This document shows, in pieces, positions 12,104-25,640 of a DNA stretch of 64,000 nt. This stretch comes from Sodiomyces alkalinus F11 (lineage: Eukaryota; Ascomycota; Sordariomycetes; Glomerellales; Plectosphaerellaceae): the NCBI RefSeq assembly GCF_003711515.1, contig NW_021167082.1:939310-1003309 (forward strand). The letters run 5' to 3'. Made by a program: the position numbers and the translations under genes. Numbering within the stretch: position 1 is the first letter of the stretch; every line of letters starts with the position of its first letter. The notes under the pieces are model-generated. The model was not told the DNA's origin and ran no database searches. It saw only the letters and a program-made list of their open reading frames with translations.

Positions 12104-13699
12104 CTAAGCAAGCAGTGAAGCGTACGAGTCAACGTGCCAAGGGCGATTGAGTACACCCTCGTGGATCCGGGGCAGCTCAATGATCGGGCGGTGCTGGTGC
12201 CAGGATAGGCTCGATTTCCTGCTGTCTAGCGGATGACCAGTCGCCTGTGATGACTCCTGGCCCACTGGGGAGTACGTGTCGAAGCCAAGCCGTAGCCTCT
12301 TGGGCGGCGAAGTGGCCTCCGGGCTACGCTGACGGACCGTGCTCCCACGCGGAGAAGTCGACCCACTCGAGTCTGACCCAGATCGACGGCCATCAGTCAA
12401 TGCCGAGGATGCGCCAGACCGCCTCACACCATCCACATCTGCGGACGGAGGCGATGACGCTGTGTTGTTGTTGCTGCTTCCGTGACTGCTGCTGTGTCCT
12501 CCCCGTGGCCTAAAGAATCCCAGTTAGCTCATGAACTTCGAGTGAAAAGACGGCCGCCGAAGGGAGTGGGGGTGGGGGGATTGTTTCCCAACTTACGCAT
12601 TCTTGAACTTGCAAACCCGACCGAATTTCTCGCATTGAACGCAACGTGGGTAGTCCGGGTCGCATTTGATCTTCTTCTCCCGGCAGGTAATGCAGGCAAT
12701 GGCAAGCCTCTTCCTCGGCTTACCCGCCTTCGTCACGCCCCAGTGGGCGTTGACAGCCTCACCGTCGATGACCGTCTTGCAGTGGCTCCCGTCGTCGTAA
12801 AAATAGCACATGCCCTCTCCCGGGACCTCGGCCGCTCGCACGAAGCGTGGGAGGAAATGCGTCCCAGTCCAGATCTTGGGACCCAGGCCGTCTTTGGATG
12901 GCACACCTTCGGCGACCGCCGTGCTAGTCGAGGTCCTGCGCGGAGTAGCTGCCGTCTCGGTCGGTGACCTTTGCTCGCGCCCCCCTGATCGAGCGTCCGG
13001 CCCAGCCGAGAACGGGAATGGTAACCGTTCGTGCGGGGACCGCAGCGGCGCCGAGGCGTCTCTGCCTCCCAGGGCATACTCGTGCCTTCCCGTCTCCTGC
13101 TGCAACGACCACCGTCCACCTAGTCCTGCACCAGACCTGGTTTCCGGGCGGCCCTGTTCAGAGTCCCGGTGGTCAGAGGATCCAGAACCGGAGAAAGAGC
13201 GAGTCATGGAGTGCAACGCCGGTCGATCGTGGTCGAATCTTGCCTCGTAGGCCGTCAATGATGGGATGAAAGGAGAGAAGAAGGATGCCGGGTAAGGTCC
13301 GTCCGGGTGGACTGGCGAAATGCGGGGCCGGTCGAGGGGCGACGTCGCCGGATAGGAACCCGGGCGTTCTGATGAGGGCGAAAATAGAGGGCGGGCCGAA
13401 GGGGGAGGCCCAAACAGACTGCTGATGGGAGGAAGTTGCTGTCGGGGTGCCTGCGGGGCAGACTTCTCGGCTTCATCCACATCTTTGCTCCCGTGCGAAG
13501 ACACGCTGCTCGTTGCGCTATGGTCATAGGTGGACATGGACGGAGAGGTGGAGGCGGTGGTTGAAGAAGCCCAGGATTGAAGATCGGCCGGTGGTGATGG
13601 CCTTGACGAGTAGGAGGATGAAGACGGGCTCACCAGTTCGGGAGGGGAATCTGGGAGGGGGGCCAAGCGAGGGTGGGGTTCCAAAGTTAACATTCCCAT
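12104..13699 (-). CDS. Zn(II)2Cys6 transcription factor, Moc3-like zinc cluster
   Basis: Two exons on the minus strand: 12597-13699 and 12104-12509, with an 87-nt intron (donor GTAAGT, acceptor TTTAG) in phase 2. The product is about 502 aa. Residues 1-310 are Ser/Pro-rich and disordered. A conserved block beginning GEGMCYFYDDGSHC leads into the basic KAGKPRKRLAIACITC. The zinc cluster is C-x2-C-x6-C-x6-C-x2-C-x6-C, ending at about residue 363 just before the intron. The C-terminal exon is again disordered, with SPPKRLRL as a possible nuclear signal. The central-to-C-terminal zinc cluster and its sequence resemble fungal proteins annotated as Moc3-like regulators. Targets cannot be told from sequence. 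The ATG at 13699 is the first after an in-frame stop; a short upstream exon is possible. Confidence 0.82.
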
Positions 13700-16600
13700 C
13701 GAGAACTGCGGGTTTGGCCAGGTGGCCGTCGTGAGTCGTCAATAGATCAGAGAGGCTTCCTGCCGAAGGCTTCGAAGGAAGAGCGACGACGAGCGACAAG
13801 TGAAGCCGAGTTGGGAGTGATTCGCGGTCAGCTACTGGAGGTGTCGATGGTGGAGGCGTTGATTTGATATGCTCGGTAGGAACCTCGGAGAAGATGAAAC
13901 CGTCACGACCAACAGGACTCTAGTCTCTAACTATGTGAAGTGTAGAGAGACGGGAAGAGGGAAGGTATGAAGTAAGTTTGAGTAGGGCGAGGTTGAGAAA
14001 CGTGTGTAAAAAGGGAAGTCTCGAGGGGATGCCCCTCGAAGCATGGACATTGATCTTCATTATGTATGAATATACGGAGTGTACACCCGGCTTCGTCTGT
14101 CTGGCAAGGGGTAGGGTGTACGTTGTAGGGAAATCCGTCTAGTTTCGTACCCTCTTCTTGTTGGAGCCGAAGCAGGGGGACCAACGGGCTGGGTTGGCTT
14201 GGCTTGAGTAGCACCTGGGGGGGTGGCTCGATGCGGCCATATGGGGGTGTAAGTGAGGAAGTGAGGCGCCCGATAGGACGCTGCAAGTATGTATTATGTA
14301 CGTTGTATGTTCCTCCTCGATATGCACTGGGACTCTGGGAGGGCCAGCGACTCCACGTGCTGCTGTCCATATCAGCTGCTTCAGGCGGCTAGTAGGATGT
14401 GTCTCAGTGAGAAATACCGATCCATTCGTACGGATATTTCCTATGCCATACAAAATAAGAAGGGAGGAGGCCGAGGAGGAACCTACCGTCGCCGAATACA
14501 CGGTCTCTCGGCGGAGGGACAAGGCGCACACACCCGCAAAACGAGAGAGGGAGAGAGAGAGAGAGAGAGAGAGGGTGAACGCGAGAGCGAGAGTGTTCCT
14601 GTACTGGCCGGCAAATGCCGTCGACGCTCATCAGCCACAGAGATGCCACGAGGAACTTGCCGTGCCCCATATGCAAATTCATACATAGCAGGAATGAGCT
14701 CCACACAGCCCTCTACTAGTCCGCCCGCCCACCTGGGGTGTGGTGCAAAGGGGTGCCGGGGACTCGGAGTTACATAGATAGGGGTACCCTGGAGGGACGG
14801 AAGGGATAAAAAGAAAAGTTGGCGCCAAGGATCGGTAAAACGTGCGTGGCATGGACCAGGGCATTACCGGCTTCTCACTGTCGAGGCTTCCAATGAGCGA
14901 GATTGGAGGCTTAGGTAGCCCGGCCGAATGACGGCATCCACCTTAGGAAACGCGTGTGCGGATTATTTCGTACGAATAACCGAAATGGACAATTCCTGGG
15001 GGGTGAACCTGGGAGAGCGTGCGGATCGTGTCCACCTGGGGTTAAAGATAGGAATAGAAGAAGAAATATTTGACGGGCGGACCAGATGCACGACATGTAA
15101 GTGCCGCAACGCCAAAGGCTCTCCAGTTGATTTGGGCCAAACAACGGGCGTGTGGTGAGGTGATGATAGACCGTTTGAATAGCATCCACAGGAAACCGTC
15201 CAATGTTTACGCATAATAGTCTCCCACTACCTTGGGCGTGGCGCCAAGGACTCTTTCAGACAAAGTGACCGTACCGTGATGGCGGTAGAAGGCGCCTTGG
15301 GATCGTGCTGTGGCGTTGTCCCAAGAAAAGAAATTCGCGAGACCTGCCTTTCTGGTACATTATGAATAATGTTCCGAATCGTCTCCTCGGAAAGGTGGTT
15401 GGTCGGATATAGATAAGGAATACCTATTCGTACAGCTGGCATGTCATCTTACGAAATAACGACCGAATATTGAGGCGAGGGAACACCACGCTTGCAGAGT
15501 GTATGTATGATCTAGGTTGACCGGAAGCCTGGTCGGTGCCATCTCCCTGGGTACGTTGTGGGGAAGATATTTGCCGCACGTGGATCGTGTGCGCTCTCGA
15601 ATGTTGGAATATGCCGAGATACTGCGGAACGGAGGGGGCCATATCACGCATCCTGGGGTGAGCCGTGAGGGGGAAGTCACGCCTCGCAGGTACTTCGTCA
15701 TCATCATCGTACGAAGTAGCATCGTGGCAGGCAACTCGCCCCCTTGCTAAACCGCAGGATTGCAGCACCCACCTGCCCCAGAATGGCTCTCCGGCACACT
15801 TGTCCCGTTAGGCATGGGCGACAGATGGAGTAGGTATGAATGAATACGGAGTATGTCGAACCTCCCCAGGCATTCGAGGAGATGGGAAATACTTGGGTGG
15901 TGTGGTTGAGGATAGGCATCTACATTCCTCTCAGTGCTGATTCGTACTTTTAGTTGGCAGCACACAGGAATGAGGGAGCACCTTTGCTTGAGGCATAGCA
16001 AGCCACAGAATGCCTGTCAAGAACATGTTACCACACCTGAGCGGGACTTCCCATGGCATGTCGCGGGTGTCCGAGCGGCACCATGGTAGAAAAGCCGTCA
16101 GGCAGTTCTAGCACACCACCATGATTCGCACCATGATCTTAGATGCGTATGTATGTATGTTGTATGTAAATGGACGTTCGCAGGAGAGTCGATCTATGTA
16201 CCTTGTGGAGAAGGACGAGGGAGAGAAAAAATGGAGCGAAGAGGCGATCTTGTTGTCTAGCGTCGCCCGCGGCGGCAAGCTAGTGCCCCGGTTACCGACT
16301 CATTGGAGTCGATGGGACGAGGCCGTCAGTGCAACCATCGATATTTCACTCATATTTCACCGTTTCCCCTGGATGCCTGTGCGTGCATGGGCCTTGCGAG
16401 TACCCTTGCACGGGGATAAGAGGAATGTGGGCGATGGAATCGGTAATTATCCTGCAATATCAACGACTCGGTACGGAGTGAGAGCGGAGCGCGAAGGGCG
16501 GGGAAACGAATATCAGTACGAAGTAAAGAACTGACTGGCAAAACCTCAACATATCGATCGCAAGATATGGTATTGGTGCAAACGGAGTCTTATCTTTTTC

Positions 16601-19600
16601 TTTCTTGATTTTGTGGGCTTTTTTTGGTGTATGCCAAGGCAGAAAAGACAAAGGACGACTGATAACCAACAAAAGACGGCTTTTGTGTACGGATAAGGGT
16701 AGGGTAGGGTAGTGGGCAGTGGGCGATAGGCGATGAATCATCGTGGTCTTGTTGATCGGGTGGTGTCGGCTAGTCGGAAAAAAACATGTCTGGTTCGTGC
16801 TCGTGGTACAAAGTCATAAGTACGGGATGTTCCGCCACACCCAAGAATGGTAACAAGGTACTATGTAGTAAATCTCCATACGGATAATACGTAATTATGA
16901 AGTATTGGACGCTGTACATACTTGTATGGGCGATGTTGGATCGGACCCCAGCGAGACAGGTAGCTAAGGTCAAGGACGCTGTTGTAAGAGGGGCGTAACG
17001 GATACTAATCACAATCCGTCCGTTCCTCGCTATCTGTCGCCCGGTGGCCGTTTGGGGGAGTACCGTATTGTTACGAAGTAGATACGTATTTAATTTCCGG
17101 GCTTCGTGATGAAGAGAACAACACAACGTACAACACGGGTTGCACAGACCCGATCTCGACACAGCTCGCTGTTGTTTTCCGTATCAGGAGCCGGTCCCGT
17201 TACGTAGTACCGAGGACGCTCTTAATTGCATTATCCAGCAGTATATACGCACATGTTTCAGATAAGGTGGTTCTTAACATCGGGACATGGATCCGAGACC
17301 CAAACGGCTAACAAGAACGGCGGAAACGGGCTGATTTCTGGGGGAAATCATTTATTCGTAGAGCCCTGCCGGCTATTAGGACCTGCTAAGGTTGGATGGA
17401 GAGTGGAGGTGGCGGCGGGTCGTGGGATATTCCGTCGGCAGTGGCAGAACGATACGACCCAAGTGTCCGTACAGGAAAAGACAGGCGAGGTGGAAAATGC
17501 CGTCCATTCCCTGGCCCTCCAATGTACGTTGTACAAGGTAGTGTACCACCTACGAAGTACCTACGTACGGCGAATAGATCTCGGGGGAGGCGCTGCGGCG
17601 CACCAACCGGGCGGAATTCTGGGGCCCATGGCTCGCTTAATTGGACCGAACCAAGCCTGCCCCTTGCGGAAACCAAAGTGCGCCTGGGTACGTACCCGTT
17701 GGTTCTGAGATGCAGGGTGTGAGGACGGGTGTCGTGCCATCCCGTCCCGTGTCGCACTCTCGATACCGTAAAGGTAAGAAGATGCAATGAGTGTATATAA
17801 GGTAGGTAGGGAGGTCAGGGTCGGGGTATATATATAGTCCGAGGGTCTCGTAGGTTGATAGAGGGTTGCACGAATCCTCGATCACTGATCAACGACAAGA
17901 GTTGGCGGCTGTAGCTGGGCATCGTGAGATTGAGAGTCGAGTTGAAACATGAAGTACCTACCCACAAAGTACGAATATTACTCGTAATTATTTCGTAGAG
18001 GGAAGGTCCTCCGCGGCAGGCAAGTCAGACAAAAACGGTCCTGTCTTGTATATAGCGGACCTGTGCCCCCGTGAGACGGGGGGAAGCAGCGTATCGATGT
18101 ACCTTGTACTTCGTTCATACCGATTTAAGTGCAGTTTCAAGACCCTACCAAACATGAATGGCCTCGGTAGTTGCCAGTCTGGTTCATGCCTGCAGGTTAG
18201 ACTTGCCCATGTGTACGTGTAAACACCAGGTTCTGTAGCGAGTGCCAAGCATCATATTTGGCATGTACAAAAGATATCACCCCATCTTCCCCTCTTTTCC
18301 CTTCCTCCTCGACTCCTCCATCATATATCACTGATTTCCTGGGTTCTTAATCAGGAGTCAACAACGGATGTGTCCGTATTACTGCGTCACCAAGCACGCA
18401 TGGAAATTTCAGCGTCGCTTGCAACATTCGTAATAACAACGCAGGCGTCTATTCCATCCATTGTACATTGGTAGTCTACCACATATATGTCTTGGTACTG
18501 TACCGTTTATCATGGGCCGGTCACCAAGTCTGGAGATGGTACGATGTTTCGTAGTTTCGTCGTATTTCTGCAGTCCTGAAGCAATGATCTGTACTCCATA
18601 CCCGGGTACTACAGGTACCGTAATTAATTACCTTACAGGCAAGACTGCGTGTCAGCGAATCCTTTCTCGTTCACCAAATCCCGAAGTTCATCCAGTGCCA
18701 AGGCATCGGCAATACCACCGCACACACCTCGCGTTCTCGCGCTTTCGCGTGTTCTGCGGAGTCCCAACCGTACGCTATAGGCACCCCAGCAAAGTGTCCC
18801 GCACTTCTTTCAACAGGGCTCGCTCGTTGGTTGGATGAAGTCGGGGTTTAGAGACGCAGCTCGTCGAAAAGAATAACAATCATCTCTAAACTTCGTAATC
18901 GTCCTATTCGTAGTGTTAGGTCTCACCCATCTTGATTTCGTATTGCCTTCGTCGATTTCAATACACACGCATATATATGTATGCCGGAGTAGGGCTTCCC
19001 ACGGGCCGGATTTGAAACACTTACCGTAAAGCCTCACGGTGAGTATTGGGATTTCCCGTCTTCCCGTGGAGCCTCCGGGCACTGACCGGCAAATCGGCCG
19101 GCCAGTTCAGCGAGGCACGCGAATCCCCGCCGCAGATAAGCACCGAGGATGCGGAGTTTACCGTCTGGGACATTCTCCATTTCAGGTACCTTACCTATTC
19201 AAGAACACATTCCTCGTGGCATGTGTCCAGCGCCGAAAAGGAAGCACTTCGTATTTCGCACTATTCGATAACTAGGTCTGCTGTCGTCCAAACGTAGGTA
19301 ATCTTTTTATTTTATTTTTCAACTTGGTACGCCATTATTATGACCTGGGATTCCTGTCAAGGGAAATATGTCGTATTTTGGCAAGAACCTCACAACTAAG
19401 TACGTACCGAGTAAATCAGTGACTGCTTTACCTAACACGGGTCGAATAGGCATCGAATTCTACCTTACGAAGTAGAATCCGCCCATTGTTCATAACCCTA
19501 TCGTCTCGTTGGCGCCGCGATGTTGCTCCTTTCGCTTGCTTCCCAGGTGAGACGGGACCAGCTTCTCAACCAACCCCTGGCCTCCAGCTCCTGAAATGCG

Positions 19601-20480
19601 GCAGCCCTGCCACAGAAACCAGCCACCGCATATCGATGCGACGGAACCAAATTGCCAGTCGCAGATATCCTGCACAGTGCTAGCCCCTGTGTGAAATAAT
19701 GGCTTGGTCAGATTCCACCGACATCTGAAATAAGCGAAAATGACCAAGTGCCGTAGCCCAAGTGGGCTCGATCGATGATTACCTTAGGTATGTACATACG
19801 TTGTACGCTTGCAAGTGCACCACATATTACTCCGTACTATGGAAAGAAATCGGCTCCTGGAAGATTCCGGCCTACCTACAACGTACCTTATCCTACGGAG
19901 TAAGTAATCAGCACCCAGCCTGCTGGACACGTTCCCGGGAAAACCCCCTCACCCCGCTTTGCAGACGGCAATAGCGCGTCCCACGTCGTGGGTGCGATCT
20001 GCTATAGGCAAGGATGCGACATAAGGTGATCATCTCCCAAAGCCATGGGGAACACGTTCATGCGTGTATACATATACGGAATTAATAGTCGAAGTACGTC
20101 GTAGATAATGAAGGATCCTGGATGTATGTTGTATCGAATGTTTTCTATCCCTGCCCAACTATTAACTCACACTCCAAAGAAAAGAGGGAAAAGGAATGAT
20201 GGGGACACACCCGTCAAACCAGCGTAGCATCGTAATTGATTACTTCGCAAGAGCCGTCATTACTCTCTTATTGAAAGCATATTTCGTTTCTTTGGACTTG
20301 ACCCGATGAATGAAGCACACAGGGCGGGGTTTGGTCCCCGAGCCCCGATCCGGCATCCAAGCTCCAATTGCGTGATAGGAACTAGGAGACTCCCCCCGCT
20401 CTTCTCCAACATCGACAAAGACGTCTGATCGTCATGTGACCGACCCGACGCGACCCGATCCGACCATGCAAAGGACACCC
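13700..20480. other. Gene-poor region, left part
   Basis: About 6.8 kb with no recognisable gene. Only short unrelated open frames are seen. The first few hundred bases must hold the promoter of the zinc-cluster gene. From about 14040 the sequence is studded with TACGAAGTA-, TACGGAGTA- and GTACGTTGTAC-like words, for example 15710-15718, 16517-16525, 17072-17080, 17524-17534, 17551-17559, 19466-19474 and 19828-19836. A GGGTA triplet repeat sits at about 16695-16713. No RIP-like depletion of CpA is obvious here. Confidence 0.5.
14543..14573 (+). repeat. GA dinucleotide microsatellite
   Basis: Near-perfect (GA)n tract of about 30 nt in the gene-poor region. Confidence 0.85.
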
Positions 20481-20487
20481 TTCCCAG

Positions 20488-20496
20488 TATATAAAG
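20488..20496 (+). promoter_or_regulatory. TATA-box-like element in the gene desert
   Basis: TATATAAAG lies about 120 bp upstream of a short spliced reading frame (20617-20829), in an otherwise empty region. The spacing suits a Pol II core promoter. There is no transcript evidence. Confidence 0.3.
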
Positions 20497-20616
20497 CAGC
20501 ACTTAAGGGCTATCGCCTCCCGGATTCCTATTCCAGTTCTGCCGACTGACTCTCTGGGAGGTAGGTAGTGAGTGGTGAGTACTCAGTAATGAATGCGGAC
20601 AAAGGCAGTTAGGCCG

Positions 20617-20829
20617 ATGACGACGTTCTTGAGGCTCGTTCTTGTCAACTCAACTGTGACAGAGGATAAGCCCAAGCCAATGCTCCAAATCATCTCTGCA
20701 CCAGACTGGGACTGGGTATGTCCAGTGGATCGATGAACTGTTAAATGCTGATCTGCTATCTGGCAGCTTTGTGTCTTCGGGCTCCTTAACAGGTGTCAAT
20801 TGAGCGCTGGATCGTCACCGGTCCGGTAG
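20617..20829 (+). CDS. Candidate small spliced gene of about 53 codons (weak)
   Basis: Not recognised. Exon 20617-20715 encodes MTTFLRLVLVNSTVT and onward to SAPDWDW. It is followed by a textbook fungal intron at 20716-20766: 51 nt, donor GTATGT, branch-like TGCTGAT, acceptor GGCAG. The second exon, 20767-20829, adds 20 codons before TAG. A TATA-like element is upstream at 20488, and a seven-codon upstream frame starts at 20590. The splice signals are better than chance usually gives, but the protein is short, has no family match I know, and could equally be part of a non-coding RNA. Confidence 0.2.
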
Positions 20830-21779
20830 TCGTCCCAAGATCTACGAAATCATTACTGAACTAGATTCCGTCGCAGTGCACTAGCCATAAATAGTAGGCA
20901 CACGAACCCGATTCTAATTTTAGGGGCACCACACTGGAGGACGCCTGCCAGGTCCCCTGCCCTCCCTTGGTACATTACGCTATGTACCGTTGTGCCTATT
21001 CCAGATTGGACGGAGGATTCCGTCTTGTCGCGAGGCTCGGTGTAACCAAAGCGGAGGTATTGGAGATTTCCGTGTTTCTTCTCAGAGGGGCCCTGTCCAC
21101 TTAATCGTTTCGCTCCTTGCGCCGGATTTGGCATGTTATCTCCCGCATAGGATAGGACAGCCTCCCTCACTCAGTGCGTGTCCTTATCATGTGTGGCTTT
21201 ACACATTGTAGCTACCTAGGTAATTAACATAAAGGGCCGGCTATGTACATCCGTACTTCTAGTTCACACCTACGGATGGGTCTTTATTAGTCGGATAGCC
21301 TTGGCTTACCGAGATAAATTCAGCGTGGCTCGGGCTTGGTCTCAGCAGTCCCAAAATACTGTTTTATATAAAGTACGAACTGGATAGTGGTCCTAGCCAC
21401 TACGCAATGAACAGGTCATTGTTCTTGACGTTATCCGTTTGGCTTGTTCGTCAAAAGACAACCTTGGGTTCCGTTAAACGAATCGGCAATTTTATACCTT
21501 AACGTTGTGCAAATCGGAATGGAGATCGATAAACAGGGGAGCTACCTACGTGTACTACACACACCGTATTATCCGTAGATTCCGTACAGCAGGTAGATCG
21601 GCACGCGTGCGAGTGTCAGGAGATATCGAGTCAAGAACGAAAAGCAAAAACAACCAGTTCCTGAGGCTACCTAAGGTAAGGTATGCGAAGAGGTACGCTT
21701 TATCTTATCGCGTTAGGTTCGGTATTTCTCTCGAAACCCCCATCCCTGCCGATGTCTCCTCGATTTAGGTAGTAGAACG

Positions 21780-21839
21780 NNNNNNNNNNNNNNNNNNNNN
21801 NNNNNNNNNNNNNNNNNNNNNNNNNNNNNNNNNNNNNNN
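21780..21839. other. Assembly gap (60 N)
   Basis: Run of 60 N followed directly by an A-rich tract (21840-21863). True length and content are unknown; the adjoining homopolymer may explain the break. Confidence 0.98.
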
Positions 21840-22256
21840 AAAAAAAAAAAAAGAAAAGAAAAAACCCCCACACAGCACATTCAACGTATACGAATATCGC
21901 ATATCCTACGAAGTAATACGAAATATCGGTATACTGTACACGATCCCCTTTCGTCGACGGCATCGCGTTCGGCGACTGCTCCCCAGACACGGATCAGCCA
22001 TTGGTCAAAGGGGAGCTGCTGATGATCGGGTCGAACACTGCCGTGCGCCCCCTGCAGCCAAGCTCGGCGAGCTTGGACCAAGACGGTCGAAGATCTGAGC
22101 CCGACGATGCGGGGATGTGGCACGCGGCATGCACGTACCCAGGATGGTCCCCTACCGTATTTTCATGGAAAAATGCCCGGAGATTTCCGTTTACGCTTGA
22201 AATGTATGTGCGTTGTACATGGGATTTTTTCTTTTTCTTCCTCCCCCCGGCTACAA

Positions 22257-22424
22257 CGTACCTACCCGGGTTTGGCTGGTTATAGGTCAGAGCTCGATGG
22301 ACTGGTCAGATGTCCGAAGTCTTAGAACATTATGTTGACAGCGATATCTCTGTCCTAGCTCTGGTCAGTGCAAAATTCTCTGTTCGAGCTCTGACCTATA
22401 CCCACCCCTACCCGGGTAGGTACG
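22257..22424. repeat. MITE-like inverted-repeat element
   Basis: Two 41-nt arms, 22257-22297 and 22384-22424, are inverted copies with about 37 matches, including a perfect 17-nt core (TATAGGTCAGAGCTCGA at 22281-22297). The loop is 86 nt. If the ends are read as CCTACCCGGGT, the element (22261-22420) is flanked by TA on both sides, as after Tc1/mariner-type insertion. There is no coding capacity. Confidence 0.5.
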
Positions 22425-22529
22425 TAGGAAGTAATACATCGTACGACACGTTCAGGATACCATTTCAGCTTGCACAAGTATCGTCACTGGGCTGGGCACA
22501 GCGTTCATCCGCATCACCTGGAAGGAAAC

Positions 22530-22590
22530 ATATATATATATATATATATATATAATAAAAAAAAAAAAGAGAGAGAGAGAGAGAGAGAAA
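22530..22590 (+). repeat. TA, A and GA microsatellite block
   Basis: A (TA)n tract of about 24 nt is followed by a short A-run and a (GA)n tract of about 20 nt. Confidence 0.85.
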
Positions 22591-25583
22591 GAGATAACGG
22601 ATCTATTGGTCTGACCCAGAGTGGGTTGTTCGTACGATGCATAATTAAGGTACAGATACTGATCGACAGCTCCGACCATGATTCATGTTGCCTTTGCGAT
22701 CGACATGCATCATGTGTCCCCAGACTGACTGACAAGATGGTCTGCAGGTTTACGTCAGCAGTTACACACTTTAGTCCCGGTTCTGGTTTTTTTTCTTCTC
22801 TTCCTTATTAATGATATAATAATAATAAAGTCGTTTTTCTTCCTGTTCTCAGTGTGGCTTCCAGCGCCATACATATGTACTCCTTAGTGAACGGGTGTGA
22901 ATACCAGAGGCTAGAGGCATGACAAACCAGAAATCCCTGCCGAGCTGTACATATGTATCACATACCTATATTGCCTCGCTACTAGTGTATAAAACCGGCA
23001 TTTGCCTTTCCTTGCCTTCTTGGCGACCGAGTCAGATACCTAGTCCATATGGTGGAACGGGGGGAAATCGGTCCCCTAACAAATGCCGCGGTTGTGGTTA
23101 CGCAAGTAGGTAGACGGGTAAGAATTATACGTACGCCAGCAGCATGTTTCTCGCTATTCAGTGAGTTGGGATTCAGCATTGCGACCCAGACATGGCGCTC
23201 CGTTTATTCTACACGTACCAAGAAATGTACAAAAGTGGGGGAAGGACACAAAAGAAACAACAAATGGGAGAGAAGGACAAAAACAAATAGGGCAGATCGG
23301 CTCGCCACATGGGTGATGCAGGATGTCTTAAGGAGTGTGGCAAATATGGGTTTATTTTCCGACCCGTCCCGCCTACGACTCTCCCTACGGCGGAGGTACT
23401 TCAGATCATCCCCCATGCCCAATAACACCCGTTCTGTAAGGCGCAGGCGCATAATTATACACGTGTAGAGGGAAACTCGGCTTCGGTTGATGTCTCTTTT
23501 TCCCGTCTCATCAAGGAGAGAAGAAAGAAAAAGAAGAAAAAGAAGAAAAAAAAACCCTTCGACCGGTGTGGCTAGTTCCAGATCTTCTCGGCACCATCGA
23601 GCCAGTCGAGTCGCGAAACGCCGAGCTCGTTGTTGGTATGCCTCGCTGGGGCGCCACCATCGACCGCACGCCGCAATCAGGCATCTCGCGAAATCGTAGG
23701 CGAGTCTTGGTTGGTTGGCGCCCTGTCCCCCAAGGAGCTGAGGATGAGTAGCAATGTGAGATGTGAGGCGGGTGAGAGTGCGTGCGGAAATCAAATCCGA
23801 AAACAGCCTAGGAAACGAGATGCCAGTATCGAGACTCCCTGAAAGTACGGCGAGAGTCAAAAACCTTGACATTCCTCCCTCTCCGCGCATGCAAGGCAAG
23901 TCCAGATAGGGCAGCACCGGACTGCGTCCTCGCAAGGCTACGAATCAGGTGCTTCAGATCGCGCACCGCTCAAGGATTCAAATCGAATCGAGGGTGGCAC
24001 AGAACAAAGCATTACCCTCCCCTCAGGCGTGCGTGCCATGGACGAGATGGACAGATAGGCTCGGTCTGGATTCGCCGAATTGGGAATGGACATCCAGTGG
24101 GAATTTCGCATGCATACGACGCGGCAGGAAGGGGAGAGTCCGCACCGGATTTCCGACGGCGCTCGGGAGTTGGGCGGCACTGGGGGAACCGCTCTGCGAT
24201 CTGCACTGCACCATGAGAGCCATGCCATGTGTCTCTCGTAGTATCGTGTCTGGTGATCCTCCGTAACTGCCGCGGTCGTCAGCGCGAGGATGAGGCACAG
24301 GCAAGAGAGGGAGTAAGAGTAAGAAAAGAGCGTATGTACAACGTACGGATGGATATGTATGTCGGCACGGGGCATAACCTCACCCAGGAGGATGAACGGG
24401 GGGCGCAGCATGAGCAGGGCAAGCCTCCCTTACCCACCCCCTTTCTCTGTCTTTTTGGCCCCTTTCCCTCTTTTACTCTGATTTTTTTTTTTTTTTTTCA
24501 CGCGCTGCTGGGATTCCGGGGAGGTTTCCCGATTGAAAGCCCCGACCTCTGTTGGTCGACCGACGACTCACTGCAGGGCCAACTGCCTGGATAATACTGG
24601 GCCTGTTCGGGCCTTTTGATACCCGGCGGCACGGCTGTCATCAGAACCAGGGTGCCAGCGAGTCGGCGGCGGCACAGGGCAAAGGCAGAGGACAAATGGG
24701 GGGAGGAAGCGTCGATCTGAGGCCCAGCTGCTGCTGTGCCCGACACTGTGCTCACGATGTATCCCGGTGACTATCCCAAGTTCCGGCTTGTGCTGAACTG
24801 GCCATACTGAAGCGGGATCTAGGTCGACTCGATTCAACTGCAAGATCTCGGGCAGCAGTGGCTGGCAGTTGGCAATTGGCAGTTGCGTTGCTTTGCTTTG
24901 CATTGCTTGCTTACACGCACGGGCATAGAAAGGAGACGAACCACCCCAAAAATCAAGTGCCATGCCCGCAGCACCCGACGCGGAGAGTTTGAAATGCCGT
25001 GTCCGTTCGGGAGGGAGGCTAAAAAAAGAAAGGAAAAAAAAAGGAGAAGAAAAAAAAAACCCATAAACACCATTCCAGTTGGTGAAAATGCATCGCAAAC
25101 CCGGGCTGAGGCTCCTATCCCCATGCTACCCGGGTCAGCTGTCAGCTCATGCACGGGTGTACGACCGCGGGGAACGAACAGTAGGATCGCCGACCATCAT
25201 CATGACCAGCACCACCACCAGCACCACCACCAGCACACCTCGTCTAACTGGTTCCCACCCTTACCTCTGCCCTCGTGGTCCATCCTACTGGCAAGGATCT
25301 ACGAACTCAGATGCATCTCGCTCGCTATCGTGGCTGATTGGACCCTTCGAGCGCCGCAGAGAAGAACTGCGAAGTGATATTACTAGCCACCCTCCTAGCC
25401 ATTCCTTCCCATAGAGGTGTGGCTGCTCGCCACTCAACTGCGCGTGCGTCTCGAGATCTCATAGGAAGAATATGCCTACAGGCGCCTCGATCGTGTCTCA
25501 TCAAAAGCCACAAAGTGATCAATCGCCCTTCGCCCAGGTTCGTCAACACCACACCCACACACAGATAACACAGGCCCTCTCTG

Positions 25584-25587
<4 letters not shown>

Positions 25588-25639
<52 letters not shown>
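25588..25639 (+). repeat. CT then CA compound microsatellite
   Basis: (CT)n for about 32 nt passes directly into (CA)n for about 19 nt. Confidence 0.9.

Positions 25640-25640
<1 letters not shown>

Noticed and set aside
16695..16713. GGGTA repeats resembling telomere sequence
   Set aside because: Only three units and not TTAGGG; far from any chromosome end signal.
23204..23935. 243-codon minus-strand frame in the desert
   Set aside because: Composition is irregular, with no domain, no splice continuity and no promoter signals; probably chance.
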